Assembly: GCA_027493055.1 (NCBI GenBank)
Contig: JAPUDO010000063.1
Coordinates: 1 to 64,000, forward strand
Source of the DNA: Niabella sp.
GTDB lineage: Bacteria > Bacteroidota > Bacteroidia > Chitinophagales > Chitinophagaceae
Length of the DNA: 64,000 nt
Direction of reading: 5' to 3'
The position numbers and the translations under genes are program-made. Each line of letters starts with the position of its first letter. Position 1 is the stretch's first letter. Below the pieces are notes generated by a model that worked only from the letters and a program-made list of their open reading frames with translations, did no database searches and was not told the origin of the DNA. Below, piece by piece: positions 42,883-51,508 of the stretch.

Positions 42883-43971
42883 TTAAAAATTAAATAGTAT
42901 TGATTTATATGGTAGCAATCCTCCATTTGGAATTTCAAGTATTCGCTGCAGCCCGATCATCGCAAAAACTGTAAAAAATAATAAAAGAAGTAGTCTCGAT
43001 AGCATTTTTTGAGGAGCAGATATTATAAAGGGAATAAAAATAGCCTCAAGCCCTTTATAATAATAACTTATACGCGCAGCCATTTCTGAACTAAACGAAA
43101 ACAATAAAAACAAAATAATACCAATCAAATATCCATTACGTAAAAGGAGTTTGAGATTTTCATTTATATTGATTTTATGAAAATAAAACAAAAATCCAAT
43201 AAAAATAATAAGTCTTTGAAACACAGTAAAGCTGATTATTTCAACATTTAAAACAAAATTCACATCGTCAGTTACATATGTATAATACTTACCAAAATCT
43301 TCTGTATCCATTAAATTAAAAAAAAAGTCACTTGTGCTGAAAAAATCTCGTAACGGAACTGCAATTAATAAAACAATGAATAGAAAAAAAACTAACATTT
43401 TATTAGACAGCTTAATTCTACTCAACCAGTAAAAAGGTATAAAAACTAAAGCAGATTTATGAAAGAATGAGGCAAGAAAAACAATAATTAAAAATGGTAT
43501 CAGTTTTTTTCGAATGATGCAGGGAAGACTTGCTAATGTTAGGCCTATCGCTACACCTTGTCTCATTCCGTTTAAATCATAAATAACAAAAATTGTGTAG
43601 ACATATATAATAAGCGAAATGAAAATATTTGTACTAAACTTTTTATAAATCCAAAACTTTATAGAAAACGCTGTTAGAAAAATCACAAATATAAAAAATT
43701 GAGTATTGTCACTGATCTTTTTAAGAAGGTAAGTCAAAACTGTAAATCCAACTTCGAACTTATCATTAGGGGTATTCTTAATCGATTCAATGTTATTGAA
43801 AAAAGATGTATATGATTCCCAATCTTGTCCCACCTGAAATCGTAATCCTCCAATACTACATAATATAGCAAAAGCTAATATAGAAAAAACATAATTTGCA
43901 GCCTTACTCTTTTTTAATTCAAAAAGAAACGCAAATACAAAAAGGATAATAATTATTATATAATAAATCAC
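42883..43971 (-). CDS. EpsG family polysaccharide polymerase (Wzy-like)
   Basis: The 362-residue integral membrane protein has about ten hydrophobic helices and begins with a helix (IYYIIIIILFVFAFLFELKK). The EpsG signature is seen in SIGGLRFQVGQDWESYTSFF near residue 42 and in IYDLNGMRQGVAIGLTLASL and FFHKSALVFIPFYWLSRI in the middle. EpsG-type proteins act as Wzy polymerases that join lipid-linked repeat units in the periplasm. With a flippase at 48389 and a Wzz at 52667 this completes a Wzx/Wzy-dependent pathway. The gene is very AT-rich, as is usual for polymerases. Confidence 0.87.
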   Translation of the reverse strand: MIYYIIIIILFVFAFLFELKKSKAANYVFSILAFAILCSIGGLRFQVGQDWESYTSFFNNIESIKNTPNDKFEVGFTVLTYLLKKISDNTQFFIFVIFLTAFSIKFWIYKKFSTNIFISLIIYVYTIFVIYDLNGMRQGVAIGLTLASLPCIIRKKLIPFLIIVFLASFFHKSALVFIPFYWLSRIKLSNKMLVFFLFIVLLIAVPLRDFFSTSDFFFNLMDTEDFGKYYTYVTDDVNFVLNVEIISFTVFQRLIIFIGFLFYFHKININENLKLLLRNGYLIGIILFLLFSFSSEMAARISYYYKGLEAIFIPFIISAPQKMLSRLLLLLFFTVFAMIGLQRILEIPNGGLLPYKSILFNF

Positions 43972-43976
43972 ACGAG

Positions 43977-44927
43977 CTACTTTTTCCGTTTAAGTACAAA
44001 TAAAATAGTTTTTTTGGGAACTACTAAAGCAATTATACACATTAAAAAATCTTTGGGATAAAAAAAAGCTAAACTAGGATTAAAAAGCTGTCTGATAGTA
44101 TTTCCGGAAGTATTTGTAAGAATAGAACGCTTAACCCAATTCAATTTTTGAAAAGCGATTAATTTTTTTACCGATTTTATATGTTTTTTTTTTATAGTGT
44201 TTGATCGCAATGCTTGAATTAAAGTCTTCGTCACCTCATATTCGTCAGGATAATACATCATATGGGTATTACCTGTAGTGTTCATATCATAAACTGCCAA
44301 AGGCTCAATAGAATAGGCTATTGGGTATTTTATGGCCACTCTACACCATAAATCACTATCCTCTGTTAATCGCACCCCTTTTTTATACCCTCCTATCGCA
44401 GTAAAAATATCTTTTTTAATTGCGTAGTTAGAGTTGGAAAAAGGGGATTTCCCCTTTTCCGCAAAAAGCTTAAAATAATCTTCAATTATGCCGTGTTTAT
44501 CTCCATTAAACAATTCATTATAATTTTCATATTGTTTGCGCCCATTTCCAAAATCAAAATAATTGTTCGTGGCATAAATTGCAGCTTCCGGATATTTATT
44601 TACCAAAAAATTTACTTGTTTTAAAAAACCCTTACACCATATATCATCAGCATCAATAAAAGCAACCAAGCCATACTTAGCGAAATGGACACCTTTATTC
44701 CTGGCTGCTGACACCCCAGCGTTTTCTTGACAGTATAGCCTAACTCGTGGATCACTAATTAAATTAACAATTTCAGTTCCTTTATCATTAGAACCATCAT
44801 CAATTATTATTATTTCAAATTTTGTATATGTTTGGTAAAGAATAGAATCTATACAACGTTTAATGTATTCAGCTTTATTGTAAAGCGGAATAACTACTGA
44901 GAATTCATATTCATTATAATTGCTCAT
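43977..44927 (-). CDS. Glycosyltransferase family 2
   Basis: The 316-residue GT-A enzyme starts FSVVIPLYNKAEYIKRCIDS, has FEIIIIDDGSNDKGTEIV, CQENAGVSAARNKGVHFAKY and the metal/nucleotide site AFIDADDIWCKGFL, and further on GGYKKGVRLTEDSDLWCRVA (acceptor-side E-D-x-D). These are all GT2 landmarks. A hydrophobic C-terminal stretch (DFLMCIIALVVPKKTILFVL) may hold it at the membrane. It lies between the polymerase and another GT2 gene. Donor and acceptor are unknown. Confidence 0.9.
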   Translation of the reverse strand: MSNYNEYEFSVVIPLYNKAEYIKRCIDSILYQTYTKFEIIIIDDGSNDKGTEIVNLISDPRVRLYCQENAGVSAARNKGVHFAKYGLVAFIDADDIWCKGFLKQVNFLVNKYPEAAIYATNNYFDFGNGRKQYENYNELFNGDKHGIIEDYFKLFAEKGKSPFSNSNYAIKKDIFTAIGGYKKGVRLTEDSDLWCRVAIKYPIAYSIEPLAVYDMNTTGNTHMMYYPDEYEVTKTLIQALRSNTIKKKHIKSVKKLIAFQKLNWVKRSILTNTSGNTIRQLFNPSLAFFYPKDFLMCIIALVVPKKTILFVLKRKK

Positions 44928-44946
44928 ATTTACATATATAAACTTA

Positions 44947-46128
44947 TTACTTTTTATGATGATTTAATTTTTGTTCAAGTTCATACTCTCTCAAAATCCT
45001 GTCTGCGATCTCTGCAGCTTTTTTAATATCACAAATCCCAGTTATTCTGTGTAATTTAAAAATATACTTCCTTGGAATTCTATTAGCTAACTTCTTCCAA
45101 ACTTTTTTTATATAAAGAATCAACCTATAAGCAAATACTTTTCTTTTAAAAGAGAATAATTCTTGTCTTTCCAACTTTTCAATTGTTTTTTGCATGAAAA
45201 AGGATGCAAATGCAGGCGAATCGTTTATTGCTGCAGCTAATATTTTAATTAAATTCAACTTTTTAATATCGGCTTCTATATTGCATTCCTTTATTGCCTT
45301 AATACCACTTTCTGCCCAAATCGTTGGCACAGAATAAAATGCAGGAACATTGTTATCCCATACATAATTTTCCCTACTTCTTAAATGTGGCGCATCCTCT
45401 AGCTTGCCGGAATGTTTGCCTTTAGAATTATCATATGTAGTACTTTGATCACAGGCTCCAGCAATTGTAAGCGGAAAATCAATTACAAGATTTGAGTTTG
45501 TTACCAAAGACAATGAAATACTTGAATAAATATCAGGACTTAATCCTCCAACATAATTTCCTGCTATAGATTTAACTTTCTCAAGTAACTCTCGTTTCAC
45601 AACCCCATGATATAATTTAGGCAAATTAAAATCTAAATATTGAATTATGCCATTATTAACTAACGGTTGTATATATTCTAAGGGACTATTATACCAAATT
45701 CTCGTGGAAAAGTATGGTATTGTCATCTTGCCATTTGTTTCCTTATTAGGCCATACATAGCTCACAAACTTTGCAGGACTTATTGAGTCAATATTATTTT
45801 CATTAGCCCATTTTACAATCTGAAAAAGCGATGTGCAAACTCCATCGTCATCACCAATTAAGCATAAATATCTACCACTAGCCAAGGAAATAGCCATGTT
45901 AAAATTGTCAATCGATGAAAAGGGAGGTGGTGTATAATTATATTTTAATCTATAATCTGAAAAGTTGTTTTCAACATGTTCCTTTAAGGAAAGATTATCT
46001 GTGTTATCTTGTATAATTAATTCAAAATCATGTTCATTGAAACTTAATATATGTTCAATAGCGGCTATACAATACTTGACTCGATTTTTAGTTGCGATAA
46101 CAATACTTAAGATAGGGGGCATTTTCAA
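44947..46128 (-). CDS. Glycosyltransferase family 2 (divergent)
   Basis: The 393-residue GT-A protein begins PPILSIVIATKNRVKYCIAA, with FELIIQDNTDNLSL, SIDNFNMAISLASGRYLCLI and the D-D-D site IGDDDGVCTSLFQIV. The C-terminal third is helical and basic (KRKVFAYRLILYIKKVWKKL). It belongs to the GT2 superfamily but is less typical than its neighbour. The gene is preceded by a 313-base spacer containing a -7-like element, so a new transcript may begin here. The sugar added is unknown. Confidence 0.85.
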   Translation of the reverse strand: MKMPPILSIVIATKNRVKYCIAAIEHILSFNEHDFELIIQDNTDNLSLKEHVENNFSDYRLKYNYTPPPFSSIDNFNMAISLASGRYLCLIGDDDGVCTSLFQIVKWANENNIDSISPAKFVSYVWPNKETNGKMTIPYFSTRIWYNSPLEYIQPLVNNGIIQYLDFNLPKLYHGVVKRELLEKVKSIAGNYVGGLSPDIYSSISLSLVTNSNLVIDFPLTIAGACDQSTTYDNSKGKHSGKLEDAPHLRSRENYVWDNNVPAFYSVPTIWAESGIKAIKECNIEADIKKLNLIKILAAAINDSPAFASFFMQKTIEKLERQELFSFKRKVFAYRLILYIKKVWKKLANRIPRKYIFKLHRITGICDIKKAAEIADRILREYELEQKLNHHKK

Positions 46129-46441
46129 TTAATTTGTCTACATATTTATCACAGGACCCTCACAAACTTGCTCTTTAAATTTACTGGCGATAAAGCAAAC
46201 TTTTTTACTTAGTTACTCTTTCATATTAGAGAAATAAATATAATCCTTAGGATAACATGTATAGGATAAGTCACTATAAATTAAGTTGTCATGGCTATAG
46301 TACAATTAAGTACACCATTTATTAAATTTATGAATAAATAATACAAATATAATGCAATGATACAAAAAGACTGCTATCCTTACTTCCTCAACAAGTATGA
46401 TACATTATGATTTTAATATAAAGTCATGAAAAACAAGAACT
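46129..46441. other. AT-rich spacer inside the polysaccharide locus
   Basis: This 313-base stretch has no credible reading frame. On the minus strand TATATTTG (46351 to 46344) matches TAnnTTTG and could start the transcript for the glycosyltransferase genes at 46128-41863, with a long leader; no -33 element fits. The sequence is among the most AT-rich of the window. A lost gene or insertion site is possible but not supported by any visible remnant. Confidence 0.35.
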
Positions 46442-47554
46442 CTAAAACGTTTTTACTGGCAATCCACCATATAATTGGAACCAACTGGCCACTTCGTAAG
46501 GAGTAGGAGTTAAGTTATATGAATTGTTGTATATTTTAAAGCTACCAACTATACCCGACCTGGCTTCGCTTGTATGACCTCCACTTTCAACAGAAGATAA
46601 AACAACATTTGCTCCTTTAGTAACGCAAAAGTTTACAAATCTTTTAGCGATTTCATAATATGCGATATTATCATCTTTTGTATTTATTATTTTATAAGGA
46701 ACCCTATATTTAATATTACTATCCAATACATATTTAAACGGATCGTATTTCTGAACCTTATTTTCTTCATAATTTGCTGCTAACAACTCTCCTAAAGTAG
46801 TTACGCTTTTCATACCATATATTTTAATGATATTAGCCCTATTTTGTAATCTATTAAATTCTCCAAATGAAAGCTTTCCGGTCTCTACAAACCAAGTATT
46901 CTCTTTGAGCGACATTTGAGGTTCGACTGCCACATGGGCTTTAAACGGTATTTTTGTAAGATTTACAAGATTAGCGGCAATCAAACCACCATGTGAATTG
47001 GCAAAAAGAAACACATCCCCTATATTATAATCTTTTACAACTAAATTGTAGGCATTTATATATTCCCGAAGCGCTATAAAACTTCCGCAATGCCTTCCCA
47101 TGTCTATTTTATTTTTTTCAGCATATTCTTTAGGAAGCCCGTTCACATCCAAAACAGCATAACCTAAACTTAAAAAATACTTTGGATAAATATCTGTTTC
47201 TACTTCACTGGAAGTTTCTGAAACATAACCGCCTCCACTATGACAATAGATAATCAGCTTGGTATTGATACCAGAATCTGTATAGGTAGATGGTAACAGT
47301 AATATTGCATTGTCTTCATAAAGCTCAGAAACTAAGTTTGCTGTGTTTGGATTTTTAGTGGAAGTTTTTACTTTAAAGCGAATCTTTTTTACTCCTGCTG
47401 AACTTTCAATAAAATAAGATATTATCCTTGCAGAAGGCATTTCCCAATCTTCTACTGTTCCCATTGAGGGAACCGATTTTACAATATTTTCAACTTTTTT
47501 TTTGCATGACAACGAAATAACAATTAGAGCAATTAGCAAAAAAGCTAGTTTCAT
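46442..47554 (-). CDS. Lipoprotein with alpha/beta-hydrolase fold
   Basis: The 370-residue product has a lipoprotein signal (LIVISLSCKKKVENI-type; acylated Cys17). The hydrolase fold shows an oxyanion region KLIIYCHSGGGYVSE (about 99-113), the nucleophile elbow FANSHGG with Ser187, an acid in NTKDDNIAYY (Asp294 or Asp295) and His327 in ESGGHTSEAR. The triad looks complete. It would be exposed on the outer membrane. The gene lies next to the acyltransferase gene inside the locus, so de-esterification of the polymer (deacetylase) is a fair guess, but lipase or peptidase activity is not excluded. I do not recognise a closer family. Confidence 0.75.
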   Translation of the reverse strand: MKLAFLLIALIVISLSCKKKVENIVKSVPSMGTVEDWEMPSARIISYFIESSAGVKKIRFKVKTSTKNPNTANLVSELYEDNAILLLPSTYTDSGINTKLIIYCHSGGGYVSETSSEVETDIYPKYFLSLGYAVLDVNGLPKEYAEKNKIDMGRHCGSFIALREYINAYNLVVKDYNIGDVFLFANSHGGLIAANLVNLTKIPFKAHVAVEPQMSLKENTWFVETGKLSFGEFNRLQNRANIIKIYGMKSVTTLGELLAANYEENKVQKYDPFKYVLDSNIKYRVPYKIINTKDDNIAYYEIAKRFVNFCVTKGANVVLSSVESGGHTSEARSGIVGSFKIYNNSYNLTPTPYEVASWFQLYGGLPVKTF

Positions 47555-47576
47555 AAAACGTTTGATCGAGAGGGTT

Positions 47577-48389
47577 TTAAATTATAAAATAAGCAAATGT
47601 TTGATATTCTTCGTCAGGAAATCCTAAAAATGTTTTAGTTTCCTGAGCAATTTTATTAGTTAAGAAATACTCTTGAAGCCTTATTTCTTCACTTTCTGAA
47701 AATATACGAACCACTCCTTTTGCCCTGACCCTAGCAGGAGAACCTACTAAAAAAGAACAAGATTCTACTCCTATAACAGAATTTTTGCTTAAGAATGCAC
47801 TTCTTCCTGTAATACAGCAATCTGGCAAATGAACTCCTTTTCCAACTAATGTTCCGGCGTTCAACCAACAATAACTGCCAATAACTATTGGAGAAAATGC
47901 CTTTTTAGTCACTCCAGTAGCGATATTTCTAATAAAATGCACATCTGTATCCATAACAACACAGTGGGCTGATAAACGAGTCATTTTCCCAAACGAGATT
48001 CCCTCTATACATTTAATAACACAACCACTTCCGAATCTGCAAAAATTACCTATTTCAACTGTCCCTTTCCAAATTGATAAATTAACTCCGCCCGAAAACA
48101 CTACATTCCCTTTGATTAAAAGCTTTCCCGAAATCAACAGAGTGGTTGGTAAAAAGGAAGCAGGAAATCCATCAATATCCTTTCCAAACTGTAATATACC
48201 AAACCTTATAGGACACTCAAATTCAATAGCGCCATTAATTGCAATTATTTTACACTTTCCCCAAACTATTATCGGAAATCTACAAGCGTTTACAAAGTTC
48301 TGTGTTTTAAAATTAATATATATAGTTTTAAACCAATTTATTTTTAATAAGTTAAAAATAAATTTAAGTCTTTTTTTTAGCAAATTCAT
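47577..48389 (-). CDS. Hexapeptide-repeat acyltransferase (left-handed beta-helix)
   Basis: The 270-residue protein has imperfect hexapeptide turns in the middle (GKLLIKGNVVFSGGVNLSIW, GTVEIGNFCRFGSGCVIKC) and the active-site region HCVVMDTDVHFIRNI, then IVIGSYCWLNAGTLVGKGVH and SFLVGSPARVRAKG, which is the usual end of the helix. The arrangement matches O- or N-acetyltransferases of the LbH class that use acetyl-CoA. Its start overlaps the end of the flippase gene by one base. It probably acetylates a sugar of the repeat unit in the cytoplasm. The acceptor is unknown. Confidence 0.88.
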   Translation of the reverse strand: MNLLKKRLKFIFNLLKINWFKTIYINFKTQNFVNACRFPIIVWGKCKIIAINGAIEFECPIRFGILQFGKDIDGFPASFLPTTLLISGKLLIKGNVVFSGGVNLSIWKGTVEIGNFCRFGSGCVIKCIEGISFGKMTRLSAHCVVMDTDVHFIRNIATGVTKKAFSPIVIGSYCWLNAGTLVGKGVHLPDCCITGRSAFLSKNSVIGVESCSFLVGSPARVRAKGVVRIFSESEEIRLQEYFLTNKIAQETKTFLGFPDEEYQTFAYFII

Positions 48390-49864
48390 TATTTTTTTAA
48401 TTTATCAATTATAGCTTTTTTTATAGAACCAAAATTTAATAATTTCTTTAAAATCGTTATACTAACAAAAAACGAAGCAATAAGAAGTAAGTATTGTAAA
48501 AGTTTAAAATTACAATGGAAAGCCCAAAAACCTAAGAAAGTATGAAATAGTATAAGTAAAAAATATCTATAAAACTGCTTGGTATAAGTAATAGAATATA
48601 ATTTATGCATAACTAATTGCAGTACAATAAAATGAGTTAACATATTTATTGAAAAAGCCATGCCTAATCCATCTAATCCATATAGATTATAGAGTATGAT
48701 ATAATTTAAAAGAAAAAAAGTTTGAAAACCTAAAACAGAAATAATAAAAATTTTCGAGTTATTCTTAGCTAATAATATCATTCCTAGTGGTTGTGAACAT
48801 GCCTGAAGAATAATACCAAATAGTGAGTATTTTATAAATCTTATAGATTCAAGAAAGTCTTTTGTATATAACAAAGCAATTACTTTTGGCATAAACACAT
48901 ATAGAAGCATTAAAAGCGGACTAATCACTAAGATTGTTAATAACGCTTGTTTATTGAGTTCATCTTTTAATTGGATATTGCAATTTGCTATTGCCGAGAT
49001 TCTCGGAAAATAATCGGTTGTTATAGCTGTAAAGATAATTCCAAAATATCCTACAACTATTGTATATGCTGTTTGAAAGAGCCCTAAATATTGTATTCCG
49101 CCATTTTTAATTAGGTAACTTCGTAGTAAGAACTCACTTAAACCGCTAAAAAAGGTTACCATCATCATGGAAACACCAAGTCTTATATTATTTTTTGATT
49201 GCCCAATAAATTCTTCAAATTTGATATTATATGTTTTAATGCTCAACTTTTGATAGTAAACCCATGCAAAAAAAAATGCTACTACGCCTGAAATAATAAA
49301 GCTATAGACAATACCTTTCTCTCTTAAATAATAAAACAAAGGAACCGAAGCCAAAAACCCCAAGATCGCACCAAGTGTAGTAGATTTGGCTAAATATAAA
49401 TGGTTACGTACTCCTTGAATTATTGCAAGAAAACCGTTTGCCAACGATGAAAAAAAAACTGCCAAGCTTAAAAGCTTTACATAGCTCTCGAGATTTTCGT
49501 CAGAAAGAATGAATTTGGATATAGGAAAGGCCAACAAGTATAGAAAAAGTGAAAAAAAGAAGCTCAGAAGTAGCAAAAGAAGCTTAAAGCTTTTTATATC
49601 TTTACCAAGTTTGGTTTGGTTTCCACTAACACTACTTATTGAAATAGTTCTAACTCCGCTTTTAGAAATACCTAAGTCAGATACGGAGGTAGCTAACGAT
49701 AATACTGAGCTAAGAAGCCCGAGAAAACCAATACCAGTCGTTCCTACAAAAAGTGCAATGATTTTATTTTTCAATAAATTGACTAACACAACGCCAATTT
49801 TAACTCCAGCAAAAAGTACGATGGTCTTAAATATTGCCCTATATGACTTTTCTTCTCTCACCAT
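48389..49864 (-). CDS. wzx: Wzx-type oligosaccharide flippase (MOP superfamily)
   Basis: The 491-residue integral membrane protein has about 12-14 hydrophobic helices. It starts SYRAIFKTIVLFAGVKIGVV, with KNKIIALFVGTTGIGFLGLL and SVSDLGISKSGVRTISI, which is the typical first-helix pattern of O-antigen translocases. Later helices (FVMPKVIALLYTKDFLESIR, YSLFGIILQACSQPLGMILL) fit as well. It moves undecaprenyl-linked repeat units across the inner membrane. The gene is AT-rich and lies between the GNAT and acyltransferase genes. Confidence 0.92.
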   Translation of the reverse strand: MVREEKSYRAIFKTIVLFAGVKIGVVLVNLLKNKIIALFVGTTGIGFLGLLSSVLSLATSVSDLGISKSGVRTISISSVSGNQTKLGKDIKSFKLLLLLLSFFFSLFLYLLAFPISKFILSDENLESYVKLLSLAVFFSSLANGFLAIIQGVRNHLYLAKSTTLGAILGFLASVPLFYYLREKGIVYSFIISGVVAFFFAWVYYQKLSIKTYNIKFEEFIGQSKNNIRLGVSMMMVTFFSGLSEFLLRSYLIKNGGIQYLGLFQTAYTIVVGYFGIIFTAITTDYFPRISAIANCNIQLKDELNKQALLTILVISPLLMLLYVFMPKVIALLYTKDFLESIRFIKYSLFGIILQACSQPLGMILLAKNNSKIFIISVLGFQTFFLLNYIILYNLYGLDGLGMAFSINMLTHFIVLQLVMHKLYSITYTKQFYRYFLLILFHTFLGFWAFHCNFKLLQYLLLIASFFVSITILKKLLNFGSIKKAIIDKLKK

Positions 49865-49910
49865 TAAATGGAATTCATTTCAATAATGATAATATAATAT
49901 TGAGAGAAAA

Positions 49911-50414
49911 CTAAAATAGCCTTCCAGAATATATAAGTTTATTAAAAATATTGGGTAATAAGAATCCCATAGTATATATCGGTATATTTAAGGAAGACGA
50001 TGAAACAGATGAATTATCTATTAGTTTCCAACCGCATTTTTCATAAAAAGGGATAAGCGCTTCTTTGCAAAATAACAAGCCTATTTGATCCGTAGTAATC
50101 AAATAATTACTTACCTCTTTCATGATTGCTTTTCCGTAACCTTTTCCCCTAACAACAGTACAAACATTTCCAATCCCAATTCCTACGGTTAATTTTGTAT
50201 CCAATAGAAAATTCATTTCAATTAGGTTCATGTAAGCAACTGGAAAGTTTTCACTTCTAAGAATGCAATGATAATCCCCTGATTTTAAATTATCATTAAT
50301 CCATTTAATTTGCTGTGTATAACTGTATGGCCAAACAGCAGATTTGATTCTTATTATTTCATCTAAATCGTTGGGCATTAAATCGGCATGTTTAACTATC
50401 TGTAGCTCGAACAT
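49911..50414 (-). CDS. GNAT family N-acetyltransferase
   Basis: The 167-residue protein has a GNAT core: HCILRSENFPVAYMNLIEMN, then VGIGIGNVCTVVRGKGYGKA with the acetyl-CoA pyrophosphate loop (R-G-K-G-Y-G-K), and GLLFCKEALIPFYEKCGW near the end. It follows the aminotransferase homologue after two bases, so the two are translated together. In such loci a GNAT after a DegT aminotransferase usually acetylates the new amino group of the sugar nucleotide; that is the likely role here. It is cytoplasmic. A general GNAT with another substrate cannot be excluded. Confidence 0.85.
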   Translation of the reverse strand: MFELQIVKHADLMPNDLDEIIRIKSAVWPYSYTQQIKWINDNLKSGDYHCILRSENFPVAYMNLIEMNFLLDTKLTVGIGIGNVCTVVRGKGYGKAIMKEVSNYLITTDQIGLLFCKEALIPFYEKCGWKLIDNSSVSSSSLNIPIYTMGFLLPNIFNKLIYSGRLF

Positions 50415-50416
50415 AC

Positions 50417-51505
50417 TTAAATCAGTTTAATTTGTTTCTCATCAACCCACCAACCAGATGGCAATGCAAAGAAACGTCTATAAAATTCTTCAACCCCTTT
50501 TAATAAATTGTATTTTCCAAAGACAGAGTATCGATTATTATTTAAGTGTACTCCAGAAGCATAAAATCCTCTTTCCCGAAAATATTTTATACACTCTAAT
50601 TTATTATCAGTCAGCATACCATAGACCCAATAGCTAGGTATACTATTACTCACTAAGCTAAGAGGATAACATTTTATATTGGAATCATCTAAAACAACTT
50701 TCCATTTATCTGCATTATTGCGTTGAAGAGTAAACAGGCTAGCTATATGCTTGCCTTGCATTTGCCTATGTCCAATAAAAGAGCAAACTTCATTTAAAGT
50801 TGCACCATATCCTTGGGATTGAATATCATAAGTTTCGCTAATCTCACCCATATTATCCCTAAATTTTGTTCGGTCAATCCCCAAATCGCGTAACATTTTT
50901 ATCTTTTTCGCAAACTTCGTACTTGTAAAGCTAATTGCGCCCCCTTCTATAGTATTAGGTAATCTTACTGCATGAAAAGAAATTACCGTCATGTCTGATC
51001 CACAATTTCCGACTTTTTGCCCTTCATATTCTCCTCCAAATCCATCTACACAATCATCTATACTAAATAATCCATATTTCTTCGCGATCCCATTGATTTC
51101 ATTAATATAGCCTACATAGCCCATATGATGATTATGAAAAATAGCTTTAGTCTTGGACGTTATTTTTCCTTCTACACTTTCGGGATTTAATGTACCTGTA
51201 TTAGGATCGATATCTGCCCAAACGATTTTTATTCCTCTAGTTGCTAAAGGCTGTGTTGATTGTAAACAACACATTGGCGACATTATTACCTCATCCCCAG
51301 AATTGATTCCGAGAGTACTAAGAGCTATATGCAAAGCTGACGAATAGGAATTAACAACTGCTACATTTTTTGTTTCTAAAAAAAGTTGCAGTTGTTCTTC
51401 GAACATGTTACCCCATTTGCTAAAAGCTAATTTACCTGAATATAAAATCTCATTTATTTCGGCATGTACATCAGCCGGCATGTAAGGCTTAAAAAGCGGA
51501 ATCAT
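50417..51505 (-). CDS. DegT/DnrJ/EryC1/StrS family protein with Arg in place of the PLP lysine
   Basis: The 362-residue protein has the full fold-type I aminotransferase layout of sugar aminotransferases (PLFKPYMPADVHAEINEILY, VVNSYSSALHIALSTLGINS, SPMCCLQSTQPLATRGIKIV). At the active site it differs. The SFxAxK position reads SFHAVRLPNTIEGG, with Arg181 (codon AGA) where the family has the Schiff-base Lys. The E-D-x-x-Q/H motif reads IDDCVDGFGG, so Asp151 is kept but the Gln/His is Asp154. It is probably unable to act as a normal transaminase. It may be a PLP-independent or dehydratase-like enzyme, or an inactive partner of the neighbour at 51509, which begins three bases upstream. Length is normal and the frame intact. 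Confidence 0.88.
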   Translation of the reverse strand: MIPLFKPYMPADVHAEINEILYSGKLAFSKWGNMFEEQLQLFLETKNVAVVNSYSSALHIALSTLGINSGDEVIMSPMCCLQSTQPLATRGIKIVWADIDPNTGTLNPESVEGKITSKTKAIFHNHHMGYVGYINEINGIAKKYGLFSIDDCVDGFGGEYEGQKVGNCGSDMTVISFHAVRLPNTIEGGAISFTSTKFAKKIKMLRDLGIDRTKFRDNMGEISETYDIQSQGYGATLNEVCSFIGHRQMQGKHIASLFTLQRNNADKWKVVLDDSNIKCYPLSLVSNSIPSYWVYGMLTDNKLECIKYFRERGFYASGVHLNNNRYSVFGKYNLLKGVEEFYRRFFALPSGWWVDEKQIKLI

Positions 51506-51508
51506 AAT

